Assembly: GCA_964011275.1 (NCBI GenBank)
Contig: CAXGOB010000010.1
Coordinates: forward strand, 1 to 64,000
Direction of reading: 5' to 3'
DNA from: UBA7328 sp002471345
GTDB lineage: Bacteria > Bacteroidota > Bacteroidia > Chitinophagales > Saprospiraceae
DNA length: 64,000 bases
Each line of letters opens with the position of its first letter. The first letter of the stretch is position 1. A model generated the notes under the pieces. The model was given only the letters and a program-made list of their open reading frames with translations. It was not told the origin of the DNA and did not search any database. This document shows, piece by piece, positions 18,090 to 27,582 of this stretch. The translations under genes and the position numbers were made by a program.

Positions 18090-18738
18090 GACTTTCATAT
18101 CGATATTCATTGTATTATTTCTTTATCTTCCACAATACGCTCTTGCACAATCTAACTGGAATTGGAAGGATCCTGTGGATTTGGGAGTTGTGGATTTGGG
18201 TGACAACAAAGTCCTACTTTACAATGGCATCGCTCTGGGTCTTGTGCATCTACTCTCCAAAAAGAATCATCAAATCACCACTTCTGAAAAATTTAACTCA
18301 CTACATTTTGAATATTATCATAAATACAGAAAAGAGCCATTGTCTACTGTATATAGTTTCAAATATAGGACCGGATGGCAATGGAAAAAAGCGATTTGGT
18401 TAGGATACGAACTTGGCATTTTTGGAATAAATGATAATGACTTCAAAACAGGATTAGGATTGAGTCCATTCTTTTCTTGGAATCTCATTAATTCTCAAAA
18501 GTGGAGGCTTTCTTACTCAAATGGCGTAGGTCCTGCATATTATATCAGAGCATTTCCAGAAGGAGGAACAAAATTCAACTTTTACACTTTTTATGGAATC
18601 CAAATCGAAAATAAGAGCCCAAATATTTCATACAATCTAGGACTAAGAAATACTCATATTTCAAATGCGGCATTAGCAGGAAACGACAAAAATCCCGGTT
18701 TTGATGGGATAGGTATAAACTTGAGTATCAGGTATTAA
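18067..18738 (+). CDS. Acyloxyacyl hydrolase / PagL-like lipid A deacylase homologue
   Basis: Exported outer-membrane protein of 223 residues with a signal peptide ending in YALAQ. The C-terminal part resembles PagL-type lipid A 3-O-deacylases: GTKFNFYTFYGIQI, then LGLRNTHISNAALAG, with the family's H-x-SN motif, and NPGFDGIGI. In PagL the H and S of this motif are catalytic, so activity is plausible. It starts inside the cystathionine beta-synthase gene (23-base overlap, different frame), so translation is probably coupled. Family assignment is from motif memory and is moderate. Confidence 0.65.
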   Translation: MISSKLSKTFISIFIVLFLYLPQYALAQSNWNWKDPVDLGVVDLGDNKVLLYNGIALGLVHLLSKKNHQITTSEKFNSLHFEYYHKYRKEPLSTVYSFKYRTGWQWKKAIWLGYELGIFGINDNDFKTGLGLSPFFSWNLINSQKWRLSYSNGVGPAYYIRAFPEGGTKFNFYTFYGIQIENKSPNISYNLGLRNTHISNAALAGNDKNPGFDGIGINLSIRY

Positions 18739-18787
18739 TACAAACAACTTTCCATTTCTAATAACCTAACAAAGCAGCCCTTCATAT

Positions 18788-19147
18788 TCATTCTACATAA
18801 TCCTGTTTTTCTACCAAAGTATAATACCCGCCACCTATATCTAAAAGCCCTTGCTCATAACAAAAGTGATATACTTTTCCAGCTTTAGTAGTATAAATAC
18901 TAGTCATATAATTAAATTTAAAGCCTTTATCCAGAAGTGATTTCTGATTAACTCTTGCTTTTCCGTTTGGATTTAAAGCAGCTAGAACTCTTCTATTTTT
19001 TCTAATGATGTTGTTTACATTTCGCATATAGTTATTAAGGTCTCGATTGAGCCTATTATTATACTCAACTCTGCACTCATCAGAGCAGAATTTCTTATCA
19101 ACTCGACCTACGAATTCTTCCTCACAAACAAGGCATTTTTTCTTCAT
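18788..19147 (-). CDS. Small zinc-ribbon protein, conserved in Bacteroidota
   Basis: A 119-residue cytoplasmic protein. The N-terminus KCLVCEEEFVGRVDKKFCSDEC has a CxxC and a CxxxC pair, forming a treble-clef-like zinc finger. The middle is basic and helical (NNYMRNVNNIIRKNRRVLAAL) and the C-terminus is beta-rich. Looks like the conserved Bacteroidota protein of unknown function often annotated as a DUF2116-like zinc ribbon. Converges on the PagL-like gene. Confidence 0.75.
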   Translation of the reverse strand: MKKKCLVCEEEFVGRVDKKFCSDECRVEYNNRLNRDLNNYMRNVNNIIRKNRRVLAALNPNGKARVNQKSLLDKGFKFNYMTSIYTTKAGKVYHFCYEQGLLDIGGGYYTLVEKQDYVE

Positions 19148-19279
19148 AAAATGGATTATTTAAGAGTGCTCAATATCCTATAAATCATTGATACTCATAT
19201 GCTTCTCTTAAAAATATTAAATATTGTGTCTATTTGATCTTTTGATGTACTATTTTTGAGTTGAACTAACTCAAGTTTA

Positions 19280-22200
19280 TTGAAAATAAGGCTTAACTTT
19301 TTGTTGATATTTTGGGCTCTTTCTCTTCAGATCATACTGAATGGGCAGTCAAATTCATACATCCAATCAGCATTAGATAAGCATTCCGTTTTAGAAAATC
19401 CTATTCAAATTGAGTATGTCGTAACCTCTTCACACACGGATCATGAGACCGGAATCACACATGTATATACCCGTCAAGTGATGAATGGTCAACCTATAAT
19501 TGGCACTGAATCTAGTTTTCACTACGATAAAAAAAACAATGAAAATCATGCTCAAATAAATTTTAAAGAACAAACTCAACTCCAAATGACAAATGAAATG
19601 GCATTTATGGGAGAATTAAGCACAAAAGATTTGTTAATAAAAATTGCTCAACATCTAGAAATCCCTTTTCACAAATTGAGCATTGAGATATTGAATGAAG
19701 ACAAAAATAATAGAATTGCAAAGGCACGTATAAAAGATATTGCTTACGGCGATATTCCATTTAGGGGTATTTTATTTTTTGACAAAAGCGGCTTTTTACA
19801 ATATGGCTATTCAGTTCAAATTGAACTTAAATCTTCATCTGATTGGTGGGAAATTCTGATTAATGCTAAGTCAGGGGAAATAATTGATAAAGCAAATTAT
19901 ACCATTAGCTGTACTCCAACTGCATTCACAAACAGATCTCATTTAGAAAGAAAAGAATTTCACGATGACAAAACACTACCATTAACCAAATCTGCTGTCA
20001 TACTTCAGGATACACATGAATGTTACCTTGTATTCCCCTATCCTCTAGAAAGCCCTTATCATGGGCCTCAATCTTTGGTTACTAATCCAGCAGATACTAC
20101 TGCATCACCTTTTGGGTGGCATGATACTAATGGTGCTGCTGGTCCTGAATATACAATAACACGTGGTAACAACGTATGGGCAAAAGAAGATCAGAATGGT
20201 GATAATGAGTCAACTATTGGTTTCAGCCCTGATGGAGGGGATTCATTGGTTTTTAACAATCCTATACACCTGAATAACGCACCCTCTACATATGAAGCAG
20301 GTGCGGTGACTAATCTCTTCTATTGGAATAATCTGGTTCATGACGTGATGCATTATTATGGATTTGATGAAGCATCTGGAAATTTTCAAGAAACGAATTA
20401 TAGTGGTGATGGAGCTGGGAGTGATTTTGTATACGCAGATGCCCAAGATGATGGAAACTGTAATGCTAATTTTTCTACTCCACCTGATGGAAGTAACCCA
20501 AGAATGCAAATGTATACCTGTAATCAATCCAACCCAAGTCATGATAGTGACTTGGATAACGGAGTAGTCGTCCATGAATATGGTCATGGTATTTCTAACA
20601 GACTTACAGGAGGCTCAGGGAATTCTTTCTGCCTTTCCAATACAGAACAAATGGGAGAAGGTTGGTCTGACTACTTCGCTATGGTTTTTACTATGAAGCC
20701 TGGAGATATGGGCGCTGATAAAAGAGGAATGGGGAACTATTTGGTAGGAGACCCTATAAATGGAGATGGTATTAGACCTTTTCCTTACAGCATAGATTTC
20801 AACATCAATCCACAGACATACGATCATGTTAAGTCAGTCTCAGTTCCTCATGGAGTCGGTAGTGTATGGTGCTCTATGTTGTGGGAAATGACATGGGGAC
20901 TCATTGACAAGTATGGATATGATTCTGATCTTTATCATGGTACAGGTGGTAACAACATTGCTCTGAGACTTGTAACTGAAGGATTAAAACTTCAAACATG
21001 TAGCCCAGGTTTTGTAGATGGAAGGGATGCAATACTCAGGGCAGATACTTTATTAAGTGGAGGTTCGAATTCATGTGTTATTTGGGAAGCATTTGCCAAG
21101 AGAGGTTTAGGAGTATCAGCTGATCAAGGCTCCTCGTCTAGTGTTAGTGATGGGACACAAGCATTTGATTTGCCACCTGGATCACCGGCTAATTGTCTAG
21201 ATGATTCTGACTTTTTTGTTACCGCTGATCCATTTGCACAAAAGGCCTGTGATACCTTTAGGTTTAATCTCAGCTTCTATACTAATACTGAAATTCAACA
21301 TGTAGTAGGGCTTACTACAATTGGTCTCCAAGATACCGTAGATATTATATTTTCTGAGATCTCAGTCACAGTACCAGATCAAGTATCACTTGTTGTTATA
21401 GACACCATTGGACTTCCTGATAGCACAACCTATTCATTTTCAGTCATAGCATCTAATGGTACTGAAATGGATACTATTCCATTACAAATTACAACATTTG
21501 GTTCACCAAATGCACCATTTCAACTGAGCCCAAATCATGACACCATATTATCAGATAGACCAATAATTTTGAATTGGAACGACGAAATTGAATCCAATAA
21601 ATATAATCTACAAATTTCTAAAGACACTTTTTTTAGCATTATACAAGTAGATACTTTATTAGATTTCTCAGAATTCAATTATTTAAACAGTGTTGGTACT
21701 GAAAAACAATATTGGCGTGTAAGAGGACTAAATGATTGTAAAATTGGCCCATTTTCAGCAATAAGGACTTTTTCACATCGCATATGTGGGACTCTTTTTC
21801 TGGACCTAGGAGGTGAAGGAAATTATCCTCATAATATCGACACAACATATGTGATTTGTTCTGACAATGATACCTCATCAATTTTATTAGACTTTATCGA
21901 ATATTCAATTTTCGAAAATAGTCCTTCATGTCAATATGATTATATAGAAATATATCAAGGAGATGAAGTAGATACACTTGAATTTATTGGTAAATACTGT
22001 AAAGAAGATATCAGTGAGCTACCAAATGGAGGGGACATTTTTTCAACTCATTCGAGTGGATGTGTTACTGTAAAATTTCATTCAACCTCAGTAAACACCT
22101 CTGTCGGATGGAAGGCAAATATTACATGTTTGGATTGTCCATTTATTCTTGTGGATGAAATATCTGTAACACCTGAGTCATGTCAAAATTCCAATGATGG

Positions 22201-23617
22201 AGAAATACGCATTACAGTCCCATCAATGAAGTTGGACTATACATTTCAATTGATTGATGGAGAAGACACAACTTCAAATACATCTGGAGAATTTTTAAAT
22301 ATTGGAGCCTCAAATTATGATTTAATCATTTTTCCCACCCACTATCCAGAGTGTTCAGATCTGTATGTAACTTCTGTAGTTGTGGCTGTAAAAGAGGTGG
22401 TTGATTTAGAAATAGATGAAGGGTGCGCATTTGATACGAGTTCCTTTCTGGCAATTACTTTTAATTGTGGACAGAATGGGCTCCATTCCTATATAATGCC
22501 AGATAGTCTCACTTCAGCAAATCATGTCTATGAAAATCTAAGTCAGGGAAGTTATCAAGTCATAATAGAGGACACAATGAATAACTTGATTCTTTTTGAC
22601 AGCACAATTATGATCATTCCCTTTGTTGTTGATTCAATAGACTGGGATACAGTAAGAATGCATTTGACAGAAACTTATTCATATGAGGGATACTCTAGCT
22701 CGTGCCCTGGTGCTGGAGAATTAGATGCATACCAGAATAAAAATAGAATAGCCATTAATGACTTAGACACTTCAAAGTCTTCCATATTAGTTTCATCTAG
22801 TATTGTACCTGACTTTATGGAAATAGATTTTAGAATAACCCATACTTGGGCCAGTGATTTACAAATATACCTGCAATCACCCTCCGGTACTATTTTTCCT
22901 CTTTTTATAAATTCACCAAGTTGTGGTGAAGACAATATAAACGTTATTGTTTCAGATACAGCATCAATGGACCATATTGATTATGGTGTCATTTGTCAAA
23001 CCTCAAATACGGGATTTGGAAATCCAGGCCCTCCTTATTCAAAGGAAGGAATATTCAAAGCCCAATCCTATTTAAATAATACATATTCTAATAGTGTAGA
23101 AGGAACCTGGACACTTTTAGTGTATGATGGTTTCAATCTAGATCAAGGATATATAGAAGAATTTGGAATTCATTTCACCTACAATAGATCGACGCAATGG
23201 TTTTCTGATCCGAATGGACAAAATCTTATTTATGAGGGAGATCTAATCGATCCCTTTTCAACTATTCTGAGTCTTAACCAAACTGACACTACCCAGATTT
23301 TCGAATCATGTGTGCTTAAGGATTGCAATTCCAATCCAGTACCGATTACTTTAATGATCTATAACGACATGGAAGAATTAATTCAAAATTTGAGCGACTG
23401 TGAAATAGATAAGATTACAATTGACAATAGCATCATTCATAACTTTCCAAATGGCACTGAAATAAAAGTGAATAATAATATTCACTCTAATGTCACAATA
23501 GATAGTGCAATGAATTTGATTTTCTTCGCTGGAAATGAGATTGAGTTAACAAATGGATTTGAAATACAACTCAATGGGATATTTGAGGCTCAAATAGGAC
23601 CTTGTGAAGACCCCTAA
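19280..23617 (+). CDS. Secreted M36 (fungalysin-type) metalloprotease with CUB and P-domains
   Basis: A 1445-residue exported protease starting at a TTG (signal peptide FLLIFWALSLQIILNGQ). Residues ~30-210 are an FTP/PepSY-like propeptide. The zinc site is VVVHEYGHGISNRLTGG at about 429-445, with the third ligand in EQMGEGWSDYFAM near 458-470: an M36 fungalysin. Downstream come a fibronectin-like segment, a CUB-like domain (~835-950, paired cysteines and CQYDYIEIYQG), a proprotein-convertase P-domain (~1155-1300, TWASDLQIYLQSPSGT) and a beta-rich end, NGFEIQLNGIFEAQIGPC. No type A sorting tail is present. A -7-like TATTTTTG sits at 19251-19258. Confidence 0.92.
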   Translation: MKIRLNFLLIFWALSLQIILNGQSNSYIQSALDKHSVLENPIQIEYVVTSSHTDHETGITHVYTRQVMNGQPIIGTESSFHYDKKNNENHAQINFKEQTQLQMTNEMAFMGELSTKDLLIKIAQHLEIPFHKLSIEILNEDKNNRIAKARIKDIAYGDIPFRGILFFDKSGFLQYGYSVQIELKSSSDWWEILINAKSGEIIDKANYTISCTPTAFTNRSHLERKEFHDDKTLPLTKSAVILQDTHECYLVFPYPLESPYHGPQSLVTNPADTTASPFGWHDTNGAAGPEYTITRGNNVWAKEDQNGDNESTIGFSPDGGDSLVFNNPIHLNNAPSTYEAGAVTNLFYWNNLVHDVMHYYGFDEASGNFQETNYSGDGAGSDFVYADAQDDGNCNANFSTPPDGSNPRMQMYTCNQSNPSHDSDLDNGVVVHEYGHGISNRLTGGSGNSFCLSNTEQMGEGWSDYFAMVFTMKPGDMGADKRGMGNYLVGDPINGDGIRPFPYSIDFNINPQTYDHVKSVSVPHGVGSVWCSMLWEMTWGLIDKYGYDSDLYHGTGGNNIALRLVTEGLKLQTCSPGFVDGRDAILRADTLLSGGSNSCVIWEAFAKRGLGVSADQGSSSSVSDGTQAFDLPPGSPANCLDDSDFFVTADPFAQKACDTFRFNLSFYTNTEIQHVVGLTTIGLQDTVDIIFSEISVTVPDQVSLVVIDTIGLPDSTTYSFSVIASNGTEMDTIPLQITTFGSPNAPFQLSPNHDTILSDRPIILNWNDEIESNKYNLQISKDTFFSIIQVDTLLDFSEFNYLNSVGTEKQYWRVRGLNDCKIGPFSAIRTFSHRICGTLFLDLGGEGNYPHNIDTTYVICSDNDTSSILLDFIEYSIFENSPSCQYDYIEIYQGDEVDTLEFIGKYCKEDISELPNGGDIFSTHSSGCVTVKFHSTSVNTSVGWKANITCLDCPFILVDEISVTPESCQNSNDGEIRITVPSMKLDYTFQLIDGEDTTSNTSGEFLNIGASNYDLIIFPTHYPECSDLYVTSVVVAVKEVVDLEIDEGCAFDTSSFLAITFNCGQNGLHSYIMPDSLTSANHVYENLSQGSYQVIIEDTMNNLILFDSTIMIIPFVVDSIDWDTVRMHLTETYSYEGYSSSCPGAGELDAYQNKNRIAINDLDTSKSSILVSSSIVPDFMEIDFRITHTWASDLQIYLQSPSGTIFPLFINSPSCGEDNINVIVSDTASMDHIDYGVICQTSNTGFGNPGPPYSKEGIFKAQSYLNNTYSNSVEGTWTLLVYDGFNLDQGYIEEFGIHFTYNRSTQWFSDPNGQNLIYEGDLIDPFSTILSLNQTDTTQIFESCVLKDCNSNPVPITLMIYNDMEELIQNLSDCEIDKITIDNSIIHNFPNGTEIKVNNNIHSNVTIDSAMNLIFFAGNEIELTNGFEIQLNGIFEAQIGPCEDP

Positions 23618-23929
23618 TCACATTCAAATGAGTTTGAAATTCCTTTCACATTGAGCGTGTTCTGAAATTTATTCGCAACTTGTTTTAGGCATAAATCTCG
23701 CGGTTTAAAGATAATTATCACATAGTTTAGGCTGTAATGAATTAATAATCACTAGGTTTTATTAACTTTTTGATAGTCATATTTTACTTTGAACCACTGC
23801 ATTGAATAGTAAGTAGAGCTGTCCAATTCTTAATCTTTCAAAAGATTTAGCAATTCGAACATAATATGGAACAAAAAGAGGATTGTAATTAAATAACTTT
23901 AGCCTATTTCCCAAATTAATACAAACCAA
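23618..23929. other. Intergenic region between M36 protease and small secreted protein
   Basis: About 310 AT-rich bases with no supported gene. The only clear element is the minus-strand terminator that follows at 23930. Confidence 0.4.
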
Positions 23930-23964
23930 GAAAAAAGGCATGCTGCATCTAAGCAACATGCCTA
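23930..23964 (-). terminator. Intrinsic terminator of the small secreted protein gene
   Basis: On the minus strand AGGCATGTTGC (23963-23953) pairs with GCAGCATGCCT (23946-23936) with one mismatch around a 6-nt loop and is followed by six T. It lies about 60 bases beyond the stop of the gene at 24023-24412. Confidence 0.8.
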
Positions 23965-24022
23965 ATTCCCCAAAAACGAATCATGAAATTCTATTCTTTA
24001 TCTCTTGCAAAAGTTTACATGA

Positions 24023-24412
24023 TCAGCTGTCTTGCCTCTGATCGTCATTCCATTCTCTGGAGATATCTCTTTCTAAGTTTCTTATATCAAACTGAATAAA
24101 TGTCCATTCAGAAGAACTCAATCTACCATCATACAATGCCCTGTCAATTCTCCTCGTCAATCGATTCAAATCATTTTCAAGAACGAATACTTCATGTCTT
24201 GTTAAAACACCATTTCTAAATCCTCTGTTTAATGTATCTGCATAGTCATATGTTAACCTTGACAAACTATTTGCAGTATATGCTGTAGCGTACGGTGAGC
24301 TGCTGTTTAACCCAATATTCTGACCTCTTGATGGTAATGGGCAGTACTGAGCACTAACAATCCCTAAGCCCCCAACTAAAAAGACTAAAAAGGCAAATAT
24401 TTTCTTTTTCAT
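24023..24412 (-). CDS. Hypothetical small secreted protein
   Basis: A 129-residue exported protein with a clear signal peptide (KKKIFAFLVFLVGGLGIVSAQ). The mature part is polar and helical with many arginines (LNRGFRNGVLTRHEVFVLENDLNRLTRRIDRALYDGRL read in two pieces) and no recognised domain. Monocistronic, with its own strong terminator. Function unknown; a periplasmic helical protein is all that can be said. Confidence 0.7.
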   Translation of the reverse strand: MKKKIFAFLVFLVGGLGIVSAQYCPLPSRGQNIGLNSSSPYATAYTANSLSRLTYDYADTLNRGFRNGVLTRHEVFVLENDLNRLTRRIDRALYDGRLSSSEWTFIQFDIRNLERDISREWNDDQRQDS

Positions 24413-24737
24413 AATACAAGTGATTTGGTGATAATTACCAATTACACTTTAATAACCCTATTAAAGTTCTGTGGATTCCAAATAATCCAAAATTTAGAAT
24501 TGTTTAACTTTTGGGCAATAAGGCATCGCAATAGGTTAATTTAGACTAAATACTTGCTTGTTTCTAAACAATTTAGACTGACCTGACTTTCAGGTTAGAT
24601 CATTTCATTTCTGAAACCCTCCTGAATTATGTGAGCCAGCCATGTATAGATTATATTCTACCCAATTGGTAAACAAACTGCTGTTTATCAATCGAATAAG
24701 TCATATTCTGAGTAAAGAGGCCTCTCTTTTGTATTCC
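24413..24737. other. Gene-free region upstream of the small secreted protein and downstream of cotH
   Basis: About 325 bases without a supported gene. Contains a repeated AATTTAGACT (24539-24548 and 24570-24579 approximately) and a small perfect hairpin ACCTGA-CTT-TCAGGT near 24581-24595. Neither has a clear role. Confidence 0.35.
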
Positions 24738-26126
24738 TCACTTCGTTCTGGCTATGCTCAAACTAGCCTTCATATTATTAAGCGCTGTTTCCCATTTCAC
24801 AATGCTCACTGCATCTTCATGAGTTGAGGCAGCTTCCTGGGTAGCTTCTCTGATTTGTGCTGCCCATAGATCAAGGAGCGGGCTCACTTCTTCTTCTGCA
24901 AAAGGTCCATTTTTAAAATCTTCCTTAATTGCTAAATATTCATCTTCAAATAATGTCCACGCATATATGAGTTTATCACATGCAGCAGATTTTTGCATAA
25001 GATTAAATCTTCCATAACTAAAAGGTTCGCAGTTACTTGAGGTCTCCCCCCAACTATCAGCTATCGGGGTAACTGGATTATTATCCAAAATGATATTTTC
25101 AAAAGCATTGTCTAAATCCCAAGGAATGAGATGCATTGTTCTTTCAGTAGGTTCTTCATACCAATAAAAATTATGAGGAGAGCAATCAGAACTACTTATC
25201 TCACCATCACAATACCAATGAAAAGGCCCGTCATCTGCTCTGATTGTTCTGTCAACGACCGCATAAGCAATAATCTCGTCTACATTCATCCATCGTCCTA
25301 CTAATGCTTTAAGTGAATCCTCAGATGCACTTTGTATTGCTCTAGCAAAAGACTCTATCATTTCCGATGTAGGATCTTCATCTTCATTTGTTTTTAAAGA
25401 TGCTAGATAGTCAGCAGACCGAAAAGGACTTCCACTGGAATGAAGGGGCCATATTTCTTTATATAAATTGCCTTTCCCATTGTCAAAATTCTGACGAGTG
25501 AATCGACCATCTATCTGTTCTACCATGGCAAACACACCAACGAACACCCCATTTACTAAAAGTTTAGCATGTACTGATCTTGGAGCAGGCACATCCATCT
25601 CTCTGAATAGATGATAACCTAATCGGTATCTCATTTGTGAATCATCTAAGTTCTGAGAATGAAATTGTAGTTTTTTTAACCCATAAAATTTGTCATCACT
25701 ATCATTCCAATTTACTTTCACCTTCATAGACAGCTTGGTACAAGTTTTCCTTCCAGATGGATTTGACCAATCTGATCCGGATACACAGCCTACATATGCT
25801 CCAATTGATCCTTTATACCTGATTCCAATTGGGCTCAAAGTTTCTCCCTCAAATGTGAGGCTTCCTTCGACATATTTTTCCGCTGTAGGGTCATTGTCCA
25901 ATTTTTCTAAATTTCCGTCAGGCAGATTAAGCTCAAAAGTGTGAAGCTTACTCTGGTCGTATATATAATCTGATTTGAGATTTAAATAATTTTCGTTACC
26001 AGTTGGAATTACTACTGAAACTTCATTAGGATTAGGCTGAGGATCACCTGGATCATTTCCACCAGGTTCAGATTCTGAACATGATACTACTGCAATCAAG
26101 ACAGACAAAATTAAAACTCTGTGCAT
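24738..26126 (-). CDS. CotH-like kinase-fold lipoprotein
   Basis: CotH proteins are secreted or surface-attached kinase-fold proteins (spore-coat kinase in Bacillus, invasin in Mucorales). From ATG 26126 the product of 462 residues has a lipoprotein signal ending in AVVSCSE, a Gly/Pro/Asn linker, and then the CotH domain: GIRYKGS, KLSMKVKVNW, LHSQN-type loop FHSQNLDDS, YAVVDRTIRADDGPFHWY and the metal/ATP motif HLIPWDLDNAFENI. An upstream ATG at 26192 or 26150 is possible but leaves a long pre-signal extension. Isolated gene with no obvious partner. Confidence 0.88.
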   Translation of the reverse strand: MHRVLILSVLIAVVSCSESEPGGNDPGDPQPNPNEVSVVIPTGNENYLNLKSDYIYDQSKLHTFELNLPDGNLEKLDNDPTAEKYVEGSLTFEGETLSPIGIRYKGSIGAYVGCVSGSDWSNPSGRKTCTKLSMKVKVNWNDSDDKFYGLKKLQFHSQNLDDSQMRYRLGYHLFREMDVPAPRSVHAKLLVNGVFVGVFAMVEQIDGRFTRQNFDNGKGNLYKEIWPLHSSGSPFRSADYLASLKTNEDEDPTSEMIESFARAIQSASEDSLKALVGRWMNVDEIIAYAVVDRTIRADDGPFHWYCDGEISSSDCSPHNFYWYEEPTERTMHLIPWDLDNAFENIILDNNPVTPIADSWGETSSNCEPFSYGRFNLMQKSAACDKLIYAWTLFEDEYLAIKEDFKNGPFAEEEVSPLLDLWAAQIREATQEAASTHEDAVSIVKWETALNNMKASLSIARTK

Positions 26127-26331
26127 TGCGCTAAATCCTCTATTTTCCATTAATAAAATTTTGACGAATAAATATTCGAAATATACTTTCAATTGGCATA
26201 ATGTAAATTCAACAATTATGAAATGCTTTTAAAGATTTGACAAAGGGTCTTACTAATATTCTGCTGAATCTATCAGAATGACCGAAATATTAAATCATTC
26301 AATCCAATGGTTATACTTAAACAAGTCTACT

Positions 26332-27093
26332 TTACTTTTTTAAAGTGCTAAGAAACATCTTCATCATTTCGGCTATCATTGGATCTTCTCCAAACTTACA
26401 GAATTCTTGAACATGACTTTCTACATCAATGTCCACTCGGTTTAAGAGTTCTCTTCTCAGGTATTTTTTAGACATTTTGAACACTGGTGCATAGACTCCA
26501 ATCTGCTTTTCTAAATGTTTTTCAGCTTTATTGAGAACCTCTTCTACGTCAGCAGATTCGTTTACTAATCCTACTTTCACTGCGTCGTCACTATGGTATA
26601 ACTGAGCATTTTGAACAGCAACCCAAGCCTCTTTTTCTCCCATATGGTATGCATAAATATCACAAAGCAACTCAGGTATGAGCAAAGACATTTTGAATTC
26701 ATGCATACCTATGACATGTTTGGGTCCTCTGCCCATTATTCGATAATCTGTAGTTAATGCCAAAATGGTGCCTCCAGCTGGTGCATATCCAGTTATAGCA
26801 CCTATCAAAGGTTTAGAAAACCGAATCATATCTCGCAATGTAGTTAGGGCAATCCTCCAATATTCGGCATATTCTTCTTTGGACAACTGTGCGATATGCA
26901 TAATGTCTAGACCAGCACTGAAACAATGTGGTCGGCCCGAAAGGATTGCTCCCATTATTTTGTCATCAGAATCTAGAGTTCTGAAAGTATCTCCAAGGTC
27001 TCGCCATAAATCTGTATTTAGAGCATTTACTTTGCCTTGATCCATTTCTACAATGGCATAATTTTTTTTCCTAATGACATTTAAAGTGGACAT
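26332..27093 (-). CDS. Enoyl-CoA hydratase/isomerase family protein
   Basis: Crotonase-fold enzyme of 253 residues. The oxyanion-hole segments are GAILSGRPHCFSAGLDI (~48-64) and AITGYAPAGGTILALTTDYRIM (~99-120). The usual catalytic glutamate of hydratases in the second segment (G-x-x-x-GGG...E) is not evident, so an isomerase or other crotonase reaction is as likely as hydration. The adjacent genes are separated by more than 150 bases, so it is probably transcribed alone. Confidence 0.85.
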   Translation of the reverse strand: MSTLNVIRKKNYAIVEMDQGKVNALNTDLWRDLGDTFRTLDSDDKIMGAILSGRPHCFSAGLDIMHIAQLSKEEYAEYWRIALTTLRDMIRFSKPLIGAITGYAPAGGTILALTTDYRIMGRGPKHVIGMHEFKMSLLIPELLCDIYAYHMGEKEAWVAVQNAQLYHSDDAVKVGLVNESADVEEVLNKAEKHLEKQIGVYAPVFKMSKKYLRRELLNRVDIDVESHVQEFCKFGEDPMIAEMMKMFLSTLKK

Positions 27094-27252
27094 AAATTTT
27101 GATTTTAAGATCAGTATCGAATATCCTTAAAAAATAGATACGGCTATTATAAACTGGTTTACTAAAATATAATACTATGACTTTTTAAAAAAAGAAGAAA
27201 TGGCTTGTTCATACTGATAGGCTGACATGAACTGATCTAGTTGAGAAATATT

Positions 27253-27579
27253 TTAAGAGGAAATTTTTAACACCCATCCCCTATCATAGCAATCTTCATT
27301 TAGAAGATTTGGAAAATGATCTAGAGCATCATTTATGGCTATCACTTTACCTCCTATTGGTAGGAGTATTTCAGATGTTGTTTTATCAGATTCTATCTCA
27401 CACAGAAGCATATTTTGAATTAACTCTTTTCCATTTTCTGGTAAATCATGCAATGCGGTGATATTACCAATAACACTTTGTGCCCAGTCTGTGATACCAA
27501 TTACCAAATGCTTATCTTGCTTTTTAACCCATGTGTCTAGATCAGAATGATAAAATGCTTCGTAATCAACTATTCTCAT
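27253..27579 (-). CDS. GcvH-like lipoyl-domain protein
   Basis: A 108-residue protein resembling glycine cleavage H protein: VIGITDWAQSVIGNI (canonical VGITDYAQ...LGDI), a lipoyl-attachment segment ESDKTTSEILLPIGGKVIAIN with Lys66 in the expected place, and PNLLNEDCYDRGWVLKI at the end. It is shorter and more divergent than the usual ~125-residue GcvH, and it is encoded 3 bases after an HsdR-N-type nuclease gene rather than with gcvT/gcvP. It may be the working H protein or a paralogue used in another lipoate-dependent process. Confidence 0.82.
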   Translation of the reverse strand: MRIVDYEAFYHSDLDTWVKKQDKHLVIGITDWAQSVIGNITALHDLPENGKELIQNMLLCEIESDKTTSEILLPIGGKVIAINDALDHFPNLLNEDCYDRGWVLKISS

Positions 27580-27582
27580 AGA

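Noticed and set aside
24581..24595. Small hairpin as terminator of the cotH gene
   Set aside because: Over 140 bases from the stop, 6-bp stem, no T run on the minus strand.
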